Under the pieces are notes generated by a model. That model ran no database searches and was not told the origin of the DNA. It saw only the letters and a list, made by a program, of their open reading frames with translations. Shown here one piece after another: positions 9,352 through 18,097 of a stretch of 64,000 nucleotides of DNA (the first letter of the stretch is position 1; each line of letters begins with the position of its first letter). Made by a program: the position numbers and the translations under genes. The DNA is from a candidate division WOR-3 bacterium (lineage in GTDB: Bacteria; Hydrothermota; Tepidihabitantia; Tepidihabitantales; Tepidihabitantaceae): contig JANLFQ010000001.1 of assembly GCA_024653355.1 (NCBI GenBank), positions 248,001-312,000 of the forward strand. Reading direction: 5' to 3'.

Positions 9352-10428
9352 TTATTTATCTTTTGCCATAAGGTGGTAAAGCAAAGAGAATATTGTCAGC
9401 GTGGCGTTGGTGTTGAGGTGCGTTTCCTTTAATCTTGCGCTAAGAAACTGAAGTTTGGCGAGAATTTCTTGGGGACGGAGTTGCATGAGGCTGGGAGGGA
9501 TTTCAGGGCCGATATGGGAATAGCCCAATTGGGCACGGAGGGCATTACGCAAGAGAAATATTGCAGTGTTTATCGCCGTGTTGAGGGGCACCTTTTCTGC
9601 GATGAGACTGTCTGCGGTATTGAGGAGAATGGTATCTTGGGTGGCGGTGTGCGCGGCACCGGTAGGGATACGACTGAGAAACTGAACAATCGCCGGAGTA
9701 AAGTAATCATCCGGGCTGGTGGCGATAGCGTAAGCCTTGCCCAGCGAACCCTGGGCAAGAGAAGCGATAAGAGATAAGGGAAATTGAGACGGTTTGAGCC
9801 GGTTTTCTAACCACCTTTTTATTTCGTTTTCCGAGATATCAGCAAAACGGATAAGATGACATCGGGAGCGGACTGTGGCAAAAAGGTTCTCGGGAACATC
9901 GGTAGTCAATAAGAAAATGGTATTTAATTGCGGCTCTTCAAGGATTTTTAATAATGCATTCTGTGCCTCAGGGGTCATCTGGTGAGCGTTAAGGATGATA
10001 AAGGTGCGTAATTTTGCGGTCATGGGGGGCTTTGCCATTTCTTTTCTCAACCAGCGGATTGCTTCGATACTTATCTGATAGTTGGGAGGGATCGGTGGTT
10101 GTGGCTTGTCGAGTGTATAAGATTCAGCGAGGTTTGCCATTGCTTCAATCACACCTTCCGGCGTCGCATCTTTTGGCTTACGAATGGGGAAGATGAGTCT
10201 TACATCAGGATGGGTAAGGCGGGCAATTTTTCGACAGGTAGGACAGGCGCCGCATGCGGCACCCGGGGAATTTTCACAGTTAATCTCCTGGGCGAATTTG
10301 ATCGCGACAGTTCTTTTTCCCACCCCGGCTTGACCAACGAACAAAAGAGAAGAGTAATGTCCAGTAGCAATCACCTGATCAAGGATGTGACAGACCCGTT
10401 TTTGTCCGATTATTCCAGCAAAAGACAT
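9352..10428 (-). CDS. holB: DNA polymerase III delta' subunit (clamp-loader ATPase-like)
   Basis: 358-residue AAA+ clamp-loader subunit. Residues 1-60 hold IIGQKRV, the P-loop GQAGVGKRT and a Cys cluster (CENSPGAACGACPTC) that matches the zinc-binding module of DnaX/delta' proteins. NALLKILEEP and the SRC motif (ATVRSRC) follow near residues 155-185, then the helical C-terminal collar domain. DnaX (gamma/tau) subunits share these motifs but are usually longer with a different C-terminus, so delta' is preferred. It is the last gene of the minus-strand operon, 15 bp after the EnvC-like gene, and converges with the ComEA-like gene. Confidence 0.85.
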   Translation of the reverse strand: MSFAGIIGQKRVCHILDQVIATGHYSSLLFVGQAGVGKRTVAIKFAQEINCENSPGAACGACPTCRKIARLTHPDVRLIFPIRKPKDATPEGVIEAMANLAESYTLDKPQPPIPPNYQISIEAIRWLRKEMAKPPMTAKLRTFIILNAHQMTPEAQNALLKILEEPQLNTIFLLTTDVPENLFATVRSRCHLIRFADISENEIKRWLENRLKPSQFPLSLIASLAQGSLGKAYAIATSPDDYFTPAIVQFLSRIPTGAAHTATQDTILLNTADSLIAEKVPLNTAINTAIFLLRNALRAQLGYSHIGPEIPPSLMQLRPQEILAKLQFLSARLKETHLNTNATLTIFSLLYHLMAKDK

Positions 10429-10443
10429 TTCTTACCTGCGGCT

Positions 10444-11577
10444 TTATTCTGGTGCAAGGTACTCCAAGGGATTAACAGGTTGCCCCTCTTTTCGGATTTC
10501 GAAGTGCAGATAGTCGTCCACGGTACCAATTGAGGTGCCGGTACTCAGTTCGGCATTTACTATGGTACTGATTGTGGTTAAGTTTCCGTACAAAGTGTAA
10601 TATCCGACCCCATGGTCAACAATAATCAGGTTGCCGTAACCAATAAACCGGTCAGCGTAAACTACCTTCCCAGGTGCGACAACTTGTACCGAAGCACCCG
10701 GGCGGACCTTGATATCGATGCCGGGGTTGTTGGTCTTCGTTCGATACCGGGGATGGGTTTGGGAGCCGAATCGGGCAATTACCGTTCCGGAAACGGGCCA
10801 GATAAGTTTGCCTTTGTTTTGTTCGATATAATTTTCATTGCCGCTAATTCGGGCGCGACGCGATAGCAGGTCAGTTATCAACTGTTGTAATTTGTCGCGG
10901 GATGTTTTCAACTCCTGTTCAATGCGTTTATTGGTCTCTTTTTCCTGGCGAATCCTTTTCAAAATCACGGTTTCTTCGTTACGAGCCGACTCTAATGCTA
11001 CCTGTTTTTCTTGTGTTTCTCTTTGGAGTCGCTCGATGTCGCTACGGGCGACGAGAAGTGACTGACGTTTTTGTTCTGCCTGTTTGATGAGGGTTGCCAT
11101 CTCAAAAATTAGTTTTTTGTCTTGTCGGCTGATCAAACGAAGATTGAGGGCACGACGGTATAGTTCCGGGATATTTTTACTGGTTAACAAAGCTTGCAGG
11201 GGAAAGACGCGGGAGTATTTATAAATGGCAAAAACTCTCTTTTTAAGTAGTTCCTGCCGTTGCTGGATTTGTTTGTTTATCTCTAAAAGTTGTGTAGTTA
11301 TCTCACTTATTTCCCGGTTGCGAAGTTCGATCTGGGCAGTTAGCCGTTTAAGCAATTCCTGGGTGACGGCAATTTTCTTCTGGAGGGCATCAAGCTGGGT
11401 AAGGGTGACGGTTTCTCTTTGGGCGAGTTCCCCGAGGTGCGCAGAAATTTTATCCAGTTTGTTCTGAATTGAGTCCAGTTGACGCTGAAAGAGTTGAATT
11501 GAATCTTCCAGTGGCGATTGGGCACCTAATCCGATGCCAACGCTTAAAAGTATTGCGGTCAACAGTTTAATCTTCAT
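10444..11577 (-). CDS. envC: EnvC-like murein hydrolase activator (degenerate LytM/M23)
   Basis: 377-residue periplasmic protein with a signal peptide (LLTAILLSVGIGLGAQS), a long coiled coil over about residues 20-245, and a C-terminal LytM/M23 domain from about 255. Active LytM enzymes carry HxxxD and HxH zinc ligands. Here the first site reads NNPGIDI (His replaced by Asn), the region corresponding to an active-site YxHL reads YTLYGNL, and only LHFEIR retains a His. This degeneration resembles E. coli EnvC, which activates amidases rather than cutting peptidoglycan. The ATG overlaps the ftsX stop by 4 bp and ftsE lies just upstream, giving the complete FtsE-FtsX-EnvC set expected for regulated cell-wall hydrolysis at division. 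Confidence 0.85.
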   Translation of the reverse strand: MKIKLLTAILLSVGIGLGAQSPLEDSIQLFQRQLDSIQNKLDKISAHLGELAQRETVTLTQLDALQKKIAVTQELLKRLTAQIELRNREISEITTQLLEINKQIQQRQELLKKRVFAIYKYSRVFPLQALLTSKNIPELYRRALNLRLISRQDKKLIFEMATLIKQAEQKRQSLLVARSDIERLQRETQEKQVALESARNEETVILKRIRQEKETNKRIEQELKTSRDKLQQLITDLLSRRARISGNENYIEQNKGKLIWPVSGTVIARFGSQTHPRYRTKTNNPGIDIKVRPGASVQVVAPGKVVYADRFIGYGNLIIVDHGVGYYTLYGNLTTISTIVNAELSTGTSIGTVDDYLHFEIRKEGQPVNPLEYLAPE

Positions 11578-12488
11578 CCGATCTGCGCGGTGCGTCCGAT
11601 TCGTCGCGTTGAACCAGATGGAGTCGCGGTCAGTGTTGAAGGAATCCGGGTGAGGGCAAGATAGGACCCACCTAACCCGAATAATAAGCCGAGAAAGATG
11701 TTGCCGGATAGTATCAGCCAGATAGGAAACAACGGCGCCGGTATGAACGAGGAAACGATACGGTAAAGAAGAAATGTCAATCCGAAAGACAAAATGCCAC
11801 CCAGTAGGCCGTGCAGCGCCCCTTGAATTAAAAAAGGAACCCAGACGGCAGTTCGACTGGCACCGACCAGTTCCATTATTTCTATTTCCTGCGTACGACT
11901 GAAGATTGAGTTTTCAACGGTCTGGAACACGATGAATAGCAGCGAGACGGTTACGATTGTGAATAAGATAATATCCAAGAGGAAAGCGGTATTCAGGGCA
12001 CGGTTAAGCTGGGCAAGAAGCTCTTTACCAGACCAGACCTCAGTTACACCGGGTAAGAGAAGCAGTTTCTGTTCAGTAGCATTGACATTTTCCACGGTGG
12101 CGTAGTTGGGATGAAGCCGGATTCGAATTGAAGCCGGTAAAGGGTTCTCGCCGATCGCGGCAAGCAAGGAAGTGTCGGAGCCTAAATCCCGGCGCAAATC
12201 GTCTAAGGCATCTTCCCTGGAAACGAAATGAATCTCGGCTACCCCGGCGATACGCGCGATACGCTGTTCAAGAGGCGTTGGATTTTCCGCCACTTCATCG
12301 GAGACAAAGGCATATATTTCGGCGCGTCTGCTTGCCGCTTGGATGACAGCCATTACATTAAAGGTGAGCAGGGTAAATAATGAAAGGAGAAGCAAACATA
12401 TCGCCTGGACCGCACCGGACAAAAAGAATTGTTGCCGGTTCCGGTTAATGGTGCGAAATGCTTCTTTTAACAAATAGAGGGCATTCAT
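11574..12488 (-). CDS. ftsX: Cell division protein FtsX
   Basis: 304-residue inner-membrane subunit of the FtsEX complex. One membrane helix lies near residues 25-50, followed by a periplasmic domain (about 50-170) containing the family segments EIHFVSREDAL and NPLPASIRI, then three membrane helices with the conserved EIEIMELVGAS loop before the third one. FtsEX transmits ATP hydrolysis in the cytoplasm to the periplasmic EnvC coiled coil. The gene is 8 bp downstream of ftsE and overlaps the EnvC-like gene by 4 bp. The C-terminal tail after the last helix is basic and Ser/Thr-rich. Confidence 0.93.
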   Translation of the reverse strand: MNALYLLKEAFRTINRNRQQFFLSGAVQAICLLLLSLFTLLTFNVMAVIQAASRRAEIYAFVSDEVAENPTPLEQRIARIAGVAEIHFVSREDALDDLRRDLGSDTSLLAAIGENPLPASIRIRLHPNYATVENVNATEQKLLLLPGVTEVWSGKELLAQLNRALNTAFLLDIILFTIVTVSLLFIVFQTVENSIFSRTQEIEIMELVGASRTAVWVPFLIQGALHGLLGGILSFGLTFLLYRIVSSFIPAPLFPIWLILSGNIFLGLLFGLGGSYLALTRIPSTLTATPSGSTRRIGRTAQIG

Positions 12489-12496
12489 AATTATTG

Positions 12497-13195
12497 TTAA
12501 ACTTCGTCCCGCACAATTCTGCCGGCATCGAGCGTAATACGTCGGCGCTTGGTGCGTTCGGCAAGCAAAGCGTCGTGAGTTGCCATCAACACGGTTGTAC
12601 CCTGGTAGTTGATATCTTTGAGGATGTTAAGGATATCGTCCGCAGCCTTTGGGTCGATATTACCGGTGGGCTCGTCCGCGAGGATGATATCGGGCGACTT
12701 CACCAATGCCCGCGCGATGGCAACTTTCTGTTGTTCGCCGCCGGAAAGTTCATAGGGATAAGAGTTTTTCTTATGAATAAGGCCCAGCTGGTTTAATGTT
12801 TCCTGAATTCGTGCCGGAATGGTGTCGGGTTGGACATTGATTGAGCGCAAAACGAACTCTAAATTTTCATAGACCGTTCGTTCCGGCAATAGTCTGAAAT
12901 CCTGAAAGATTATACCTAATCGCCGCCGGAGTAAGGGAATTTCTTTTGTTTTCATTGTTGCGATATCGTAACCCAAAACTTTTATCTCTCCCTCGTCGGG
13001 AAGTTCCTGACGATAGAGAAGTCTCAGTAAAGTGGTCTTTCCGGCACCGGTTGCACCAAGTAAAAACAGGAAATCACCCTGATAAACTGTAAGATTGATG
13101 TCGGTAAGTGCGGGCCAGTCGCCCTGGTAATATTTAAAGACATTGGTAACTTCAATCACCGGTGTTGTTCTAATGGTGATATTTTCAAGAGACAT
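12497..13195 (-). CDS. ftsE: Cell division ATP-binding protein FtsE
   Basis: 232-residue ABC ATPase. Visible are Walker A (GATGAGKTT), the Q-loop segment [18 protein letters not shown] typical of FtsE, the signature [15 protein letters not shown], Walker B ([12 protein letters not shown]) and the switch His (ATHD). The protein begins about 12 residues before the usual start of the family ([11 protein letters not shown]), so a slightly later start is possible; the chosen ATG overlaps the upstream glycosyltransferase gene by 11 bp. It is directly followed by ftsX. Confidence 0.93.
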   Translation of the reverse strand: MSLENITIRTTPVIEVTNVFKYYQGDWPALTDINLTVYQGDFLFLLGATGAGKTTLLRLLYRQELPDEGEIKVLGYDIATMKTKEIPLLRRRLGIIFQDFRLLPERTVYENLEFVLRSINVQPDTIPARIQETLNQLGLIHKKNSYPYELSGGEQQKVAIARALVKSPDIILADEPTGNIDPKAADDILNILKDINYQGTTVLMATHDALLAERTKRRRITLDAGRIVRDEV

Positions 13196-13844
13196 ACCAC
13201 TTTATGAGGGTTTTTAGGGCAGCGAACCCATCGCGCCAGCCGATTTTTTTGCCGCGGGTTCTTGCCGTGTAATGGATTGGCACTTCCGCAATGCGAACCC
13301 GCCGGCGCAACAGTTTTGCGGTAATTTCCGGTTCAATATCGAATTTATTTGCTTTCAGTGCCAGTTGCCCAAACAAGGGGCGTCGGATTGCTTTGTAGCA
13401 GGTTTCCATATCGGTTATTTTACCACCAAACAGGGCACTTGTAAAAAAAGTCAGAAGGATGTTTGCCCACCGGCTGCGGCGCAGGAATTTTCCCTGTCCC
13501 CGGAAACGGGAACCGAAAACTGCCCCGATATTTTCGTCGGCAAAGGGCTGCAGAAGTCGCTGATAGTCAGTGGGGTCGTATTCAAGGTCAGCATCTTGAA
13601 TGATAACGACATCACCTTTGGCATATTTTAATCCCGTGCGGATTGCTGCGCCTTTGCCCTGGTTGCGGGAATGAGTAAACACCTGGATGTTAGCAATAGT
13701 GCGCAACAGTTCGGGGGTGCGGTCTTGCGAACAGTCGTCAACGACGATAATTTCCTTGTCAATGGGCACATTCTTAACCTTTTCTATTAAACTGGTTATC
13801 GATTCTTCTTCGTTGAACACGGGAATTATTACTGAAAGTTTCAT
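13185..13844 (-). CDS. Family 2 glycosyltransferase (dolichol-phosphate-mannose-synthase-like)
   Basis: 219-residue cytoplasmic GT-A glycosyltransferase with no membrane helices. Seen are SVIIPVFNEEESI at the N-terminus, EIIVVDDCSQD, the RNQGKGAAIRTGL segment, and the metal/nucleotide motif DADLEYDP. This pattern matches short GT2 enzymes that transfer a sugar from a nucleotide donor to a polyprenyl phosphate. It sits between nucleotide-sugar genes (ugd, decarboxylase, oxidoreductase) and ftsE; the donor may be a sugar made by those genes, but this is inference. Only 1 bp separates it from the oxidoreductase. Confidence 0.85.
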   Translation of the reverse strand: MKLSVIIPVFNEEESITSLIEKVKNVPIDKEIIVVDDCSQDRTPELLRTIANIQVFTHSRNQGKGAAIRTGLKYAKGDVVIIQDADLEYDPTDYQRLLQPFADENIGAVFGSRFRGQGKFLRRSRWANILLTFFTSALFGGKITDMETCYKAIRRPLFGQLALKANKFDIEPEITAKLLRRRVRIAEVPIHYTARTRGKKIGWRDGFAALKTLIKWYVS

Positions 13845-13845
13845 C

Positions 13846-14703
13846 TTAAATATCCAGCGGTTTCACTTGTGTTTTTAACCGCGAAATTGTCCGGGTAACC
13901 ATTACACCCAGCGCGCCATCACTCAACGGCGGGCGACGGGTGCGGCAACAGGAGATAAAGTCCTGGCACTCACGGGTGAGTGGCAGTTCATTGAAACTTA
14001 GGCTGTTTCCTGTTAACTCGTTACAGACTGCTGTTTCCTGCGACCCCAAAACGGTAAAACGGCGGATAAAAGGCGGTTGCTGCCAGCGCGCTGTGCCGGT
14101 AAGCGGTGCGTCGCCGGCAAAATTCAAGTGATAGACAACATGGGTCGTGGTCGCTTCTATCGTGGTAGCGGCAACCGGTTGACCCCAAAGTCTTATTGCC
14201 ATTGCCAAACAATGGGGTAGTAAGTCATTGAAAATGTCAACATCTGCCCGGCCTTTTGCGGTCCGGACTGTTTCGGCGCGGATAATTTTGCCCAGGCGGC
14301 CGCAAGCAACCCGCTCTCTTAGTTTCTCAAATTCTAAAGTATAAAGGGCGGTGTGTCCCACCATTAAAATCAACTCTCGTTCTTGACTCAGTTTCAACAT
14401 CAAATCAGCCTCGTCCGGCGTCAATGCCATCGGTTTTTCGACCAGGACATCTTTTCCCTGCTGTAGCGCTTGAAGAGCGAGTTGATAATGGGTGTTATCC
14501 GGGGTGGCGATTATCACCGCTTTTATCTTTGAATCGGCAAGCATATCATCCCACCTGATGATTTTGACATCAGGATGATTGCCAAGATCAGCCCGAACCT
14601 CGGGATTGGCATCGGTGATGAAAAGATGAGAGTTGTTTAATGTTGTGAGGGTCCGGATGTAATTTTTACCCCACTTGCCGACGCCGACAAGCCCGATATT
14701 CAT
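13846..14703 (-). CDS. Gfo/Idh/MocA-family sugar oxidoreductase
   Basis: 285-residue NAD(P)-dependent dehydrogenase. The Rossmann start NIGLVGVGKWGKNYI, the ATPDNTHYQLALQAL segment and the catalytic-lysine motif VEKPMALTPDEADLM are typical; the C-terminal half is the alpha/beta domain of the family, somewhat shorter than the common 330-350 residues. In this family the substrate is often a UDP-sugar or inositol derivative. Overlap with the upstream decarboxylase gene (4 bp) argues that it works on the same UDP-sugar route, for example oxidising or epimerising a keto intermediate, but the exact substrate cannot be read. Confidence 0.85.
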   Translation of the reverse strand: MNIGLVGVGKWGKNYIRTLTTLNNSHLFITDANPEVRADLGNHPDVKIIRWDDMLADSKIKAVIIATPDNTHYQLALQALQQGKDVLVEKPMALTPDEADLMLKLSQERELILMVGHTALYTLEFEKLRERVACGRLGKIIRAETVRTAKGRADVDIFNDLLPHCLAMAIRLWGQPVAATTIEATTTHVVYHLNFAGDAPLTGTARWQQPPFIRRFTVLGSQETAVCNELTGNSLSFNELPLTRECQDFISCCRTRRPPLSDGALGVMVTRTISRLKTQVKPLDI

Positions 14704-15689
14704 TTCCGAATCGTACCTTCTCGGTAATCCTTGCCCGTTGATAAAGGGGGAAATCTCTTTAACTGTTGCTGGAACCAGTTGATGGTCATTGTTAGACCTG
14801 CAACAAGGCTAACTTTTGGGTTCCATTTAAGTAGTTTACGGGCGCGGGTTATATCAGGGCAACGGCGTTTCGGATCATCGCCGGGAATGGGCAGAAAAGT
14901 CAGCGGGCTTTTTGAACCGGTGAGTTTTTTAACCAGTCGGGCAAATTCGATAATCGTAAACTCTTCGGGATTTCCCAGATTTATCGGTTCAGACACCGGG
15001 CAACGAATCATTTTGTAAAGGCCGGCGATCAGGTCGGTAATATAGCAAAAACTGCGGGTTTGTTTACCGGTGCCGTAAATTGTAAGGGGTTGTCCGGTAA
15101 GTGCCTGATAAATCAGATTGGGAACAACACGACCATCGTTTAGTTTCATTCGTGGTCCATAGGTGTTGAAAATTCGGGCAATACGTACCGGCAGGTGAAA
15201 AATGCGGTAATAGGTCATTATCAATGCCTCGGCATACCTTTTGGATTCGTCGTAAACCGCCCGGGGTCCAACTGGATTCACATTTCCCCGGTAGGATTCA
15301 GACTGAGGGTGTTCTTCGGGGTCGCCATAAACTTCTGAGGTGGAGGCATGAATAAAAATTGCCTTTTTACTGCGGGCAAGTTCCAGTAAATTGTGCGTGC
15401 CATAAGCACCGGCAACCATTGTTTCGATCGGATAGGCATAATAGTCTTTTGGTGAAGCGGGTGAAGCAAGGTTGAAAATCACATCCACATTACCGGGAAT
15501 CGTAAAACTGCGGCTGATGTCTTTTTTCAAAAACTGGAAGCGCGGGTTGCTTACAAGATGGGCGATGTTTTCTTTTCTTCCGGTTACAAGGTTGTCAACA
15601 CATAGTACCCGCCAGCCCCTTTTTAAAAGAAATTCACAAAGATTTGAGCCGATAAAGCCTGCGCCGCCCGCAACCAAAACTGTTTTCAA
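14700..15689 (-). CDS. NAD-dependent UDP-glucuronate decarboxylase-like epimerase/dehydratase
   Basis: 329-residue short-chain dehydrogenase of the extended type. Residues 1-40 hold GGAGFIGSNLCEFLL; FNLASPASPKDYYAYPIET and the YDESK catalytic Tyr-Lys pair with GPRAVYDESKRYAEAL match UDP-xylose synthase (UXS), which converts UDP-glucuronate to UDP-xylose. ARIFNTYGPRM and TRSFCYITDL follow as in UXS. Direct coupling to ugd (4-bp overlap), whose product is UDP-glucuronate, supports this role. A related 4-epimerase function cannot be excluded from sequence reading alone. Confidence 0.85.
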   Translation of the reverse strand: MKTVLVAGGAGFIGSNLCEFLLKRGWRVLCVDNLVTGRKENIAHLVSNPRFQFLKKDISRSFTIPGNVDVIFNLASPASPKDYYAYPIETMVAGAYGTHNLLELARSKKAIFIHASTSEVYGDPEEHPQSESYRGNVNPVGPRAVYDESKRYAEALIMTYYRIFHLPVRIARIFNTYGPRMKLNDGRVVPNLIYQALTGQPLTIYGTGKQTRSFCYITDLIAGLYKMIRCPVSEPINLGNPEEFTIIEFARLVKKLTGSKSPLTFLPIPGDDPKRRCPDITRARKLLKWNPKVSLVAGLTMTINWFQQQLKRFPPLSTGKDYREGTIRK

Positions 15690-16984
15690 TCCTGTCCTCT
15701 TCCTATTCCGATATAGGTTAAGCCCTGTTTGCGCACCGTTTCCGGGTCAAAGATATTTCTGCCGTCACAGATTATTGGTAGGCGCATTCGTGATTTAATC
15801 TCCCTGAGGTCAATTTTTTTAAACTCTTCCCACTCGGTTAATACCGCGAGGAGGTCAGCATCAACCGCGACATCAAGGGCGTTGTCGCAGTATTCGATAT
15901 CGGGTAAAAATTTGCGGGCGTTTTTCATTGCCTGAGGGTCGTAGGCGCGGACCAGGGCGCCTTCGGCAAGCAGGGCTTTAATAATATCGATTGAAGGGGC
16001 ATAGCGCATATCATCGGTATTGGGTTTGAAAGCCAACCCCCAAATTCCGATGTTTTTACCTTTCAGGTTCCAGAGCGCCTTGCGGATTTTACGGACAAAC
16101 CGCTGTTTCGCCTCTTCGTTGATTTTCTCAACTTCTTTTAACAACTGGAAGTCATAACCCAGCTCTTCGGCGATACGGATGAAAGCCTTTAAATCTTTGG
16201 GAAAACAAAAACCACCATAACCAACCCCAGCATCAAGAAATGCCCGGCCAATTCTTTTGTCCATACCCATGCCTTCGACAACTAAACGAACATCCGCACC
16301 GGCGGCTTCACAGATAACGGCTAAGGCGTTAGCGAAAGAGATTTTCATCGCTAAAAACGCATTTGAAGCATGTTTAATTAATTCGGCTGATTCAATGTCG
16401 GTAACAATTACGGGCGAATCGATGGGGCGGTAAATTTCTATCATTATGTCCCGGGCGCGGGCTGTTTCGACGCCGATGACAATTCGGTCCGGATGTAAGA
16501 AGTCGTTGACCGCAGAGCCTTCCCGCAAAAATTCTGGATTACTTGCGACATCGAAAGGTATGTTTGCCTGGTTGTAGCGTTCAACCGTCTTTTTAATCCA
16601 TTTTCCGGTTTGAACCGGCACGGTGGACTTTTCAACAATCAAACGGTAGCCATCCATACTGGTGGCGATTTCGCGCACCACTTTTTCGACATTTGTTAGG
16701 TCGGGTTCGCCCGTATCTAAGGGCGGTGTGCCCACGGCGATAAAGCAAACCTCGCTTGCGCGGACGGCGCTTTTAATATCAGTCACAAAACTTAACCGGT
16801 TTTCCCGAACATTTTCATCGACAATTTCCTTTAAACCGGGTTCGTAAATTGGTAATTCGCCCCGTTTTAGCATTTCGATTTTGCGGGCATCACTGTCGAC
16901 ACAGATTACGCTATGTCCTATTTTCGCCAGACAGGCACCGGAAGTAAGTCCAACATAACCCGTTCCAATCATCGCAATTTTCAT
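15686..16984 (-). CDS. ugd: UDP-glucose 6-dehydrogenase
   Basis: 432-residue enzyme oxidising UDP-glucose to UDP-glucuronate with NAD. Motifs seen are KIAMIGTGYVGLTSGACLA, EKSTVPVQTG, SNPEFLREGSAV, ELIKHASNAFLAMKISFANA, the catalytic cysteine in GYGGFCFPKD, and GLAFKPNTDDMR. An upstream TTG at 17020 would add 12 residues, but the ATG at 16984 places the Rossmann motif at the normal distance from the start. It also lies 8 nt after a good -10 box (TATATT), so the mRNA would have a leader of only about 2 nt and no Shine-Dalgarno sequence. It heads the minus-strand operon to holB. Confidence 0.93.
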   Translation of the reverse strand: MKIAMIGTGYVGLTSGACLAKIGHSVICVDSDARKIEMLKRGELPIYEPGLKEIVDENVRENRLSFVTDIKSAVRASEVCFIAVGTPPLDTGEPDLTNVEKVVREIATSMDGYRLIVEKSTVPVQTGKWIKKTVERYNQANIPFDVASNPEFLREGSAVNDFLHPDRIVIGVETARARDIMIEIYRPIDSPVIVTDIESAELIKHASNAFLAMKISFANALAVICEAAGADVRLVVEGMGMDKRIGRAFLDAGVGYGGFCFPKDLKAFIRIAEELGYDFQLLKEVEKINEEAKQRFVRKIRKALWNLKGKNIGIWGLAFKPNTDDMRYAPSIDIIKALLAEGALVRAYDPQAMKNARKFLPDIEYCDNALDVAVDADLLAVLTEWEEFKKIDLREIKSRMRLPIICDGRNIFDPETVRKQGLTYIGIGRGQD

Positions 16985-16992
16985 ATCGTTAA

Positions 16993-17020
16993 AATATATT
17001 AGCACCGAGGTTAAAGTCAA
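16993..17020 (-). promoter_or_regulatory. Promoter of the ugd-holB operon
   Basis: On the minus strand TTGACT (17015-17020), a 16-bp spacer and TATATT (16993-16998). Transcription would begin about 7 nt later, 2 nt before the ugd ATG at 16984, implying a nearly leaderless mRNA. Confidence 0.65.
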
Positions 17021-17172
17021 ATGTCGATGATTGGCGGTGCGCAGGCAGGGTGGTCGTTGAACCGTTTCAGCGTCCGCTGCTTGGGCGATAAGATTAGAGA
17101 CAAGGTAGCGACGGTCTGGAGACTATTTTCTTGCCGTTGAGTTTGTGCGGGCGGGTGTGCTTTATGTAGTTC

Positions 17173-17200
17173 TTGACTTTGCGTTAACTTTTTTTAATTA
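17173..17200 (+). promoter_or_regulatory. Promoter of the liv operon
   Basis: TTGACT (17173-17178), 16-bp spacer, TAATTA (17195-17200). The predicted start at about 17207 is one base before the livH TTG codon (17208), and no ribosome-binding site is visible, so the transcript appears leaderless. The 152 bp between here and the ugd promoter show no other clear element. Confidence 0.55.
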
Positions 17201-17207
17201 TTGAACA

Positions 17208-18092
17208 TTGACTTATTTCCTGCAGCAGTTAATTAACGGCTTACAACTCGGTTTTGTGTATGCCCTCATCGCCCTGGGCTACACTATGGTTTATGGGATT
17301 GTTCGTTTGATTAACTTTGCCCATGGCGATGTCTTTATGGTTGGCGCCTATTTAGGGTTTTTTGCATTAGCCAGCTGGCGGCTACCTTTGCCCGTTGCCA
17401 TAATAATTGCGATGGTGGGTTGTGCGGCTTTAGGGGTCTTTATTGAGCGAGTGGCGTATAAACCCCTGCGGCGGGCACCAAGGATTTCTTCGCTGATTAC
17501 GGCAATTGGTGTTTCGCTTTTCCTTGAGTATTTTACCAGTTTAAAGTTTGTTTTTGGACCTTATTTCCGGGCTTATCCTCGGCCGTTTGCGATCCGAACA
17601 TATAATCTGAGCGGGATAACGGTTTCGAACATACAAATTATTGTTTTCGGGGTGGCAATTTTACTGATGGTGGCTTTAACCCTGTTTGTTAACCGGACGA
17701 AAACCGGAATGGCAATGCGGGCGGTTTCATTCGACCGGGATGCGGCGGCGCTGATGGGAATAAATGTGGACAATATAATTTCGGTAACCTTCGGAATCGG
17801 GGCGGCACTTGCCGGCGCCGGTGGTGTACTTTATGGCATCGCCTACCCTCAGATTAATCCATTTATGGGGATTATGCCGGGGTTAAAGGCATTTGTCGCT
17901 GCCGTGTTAGGTGGCATTGGCATAATTCCCGGAGCGATGTTAGGCGCCGTGATTATGGGAATTGTTGAGAAGTTAACAGAGGTTTACATCTCATCCACTT
18001 TAAGGGATGCGGCGGCGTTCGCGATATTGATTGTTGTTCTCCTGGTACGGCCTACGGGTATATTGGGAAAACGGGAGCAGGAAAAGGTTTAG
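17208..18092 (+). CDS. livH: Branched-chain amino acid ABC permease LivH
   Basis: 294-residue integral-membrane permease with about eight helices. The start FLQQLINGLQLGFVYALIAL followed by GYTMVYGIVRLINFAHGD is the family hallmark, and the C-terminal IRPTGILG-like end is present as VRPTGILGKRE. The start is TTG at 17208: an in-frame TGA at 17202 excludes anything earlier, and the next Met would delete the conserved N-terminus. No Shine-Dalgarno sequence precedes it. It begins a livH-livM-livG-livF set; substrates of such systems are branched-chain amino acids, but related transporters import urea or amides. Confidence 0.92.
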   Translation: MTYFLQQLINGLQLGFVYALIALGYTMVYGIVRLINFAHGDVFMVGAYLGFFALASWRLPLPVAIIIAMVGCAALGVFIERVAYKPLRRAPRISSLITAIGVSLFLEYFTSLKFVFGPYFRAYPRPFAIRTYNLSGITVSNIQIIVFGVAILLMVALTLFVNRTKTGMAMRAVSFDRDAAALMGINVDNIISVTFGIGAALAGAGGVLYGIAYPQINPFMGIMPGLKAFVAAVLGGIGIIPGAMLGAVIMGIVEKLTEVYISSTLRDAAAFAILIVVLLVRPTGILGKREQEKV

Positions 18093-18097
18093 TTAAA

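Noticed and set aside
10099-10533. Plus-strand open frame opposite holB and envC
   Set aside because: It is antisense to two clear genes, has no family features and no ribosome-binding site.
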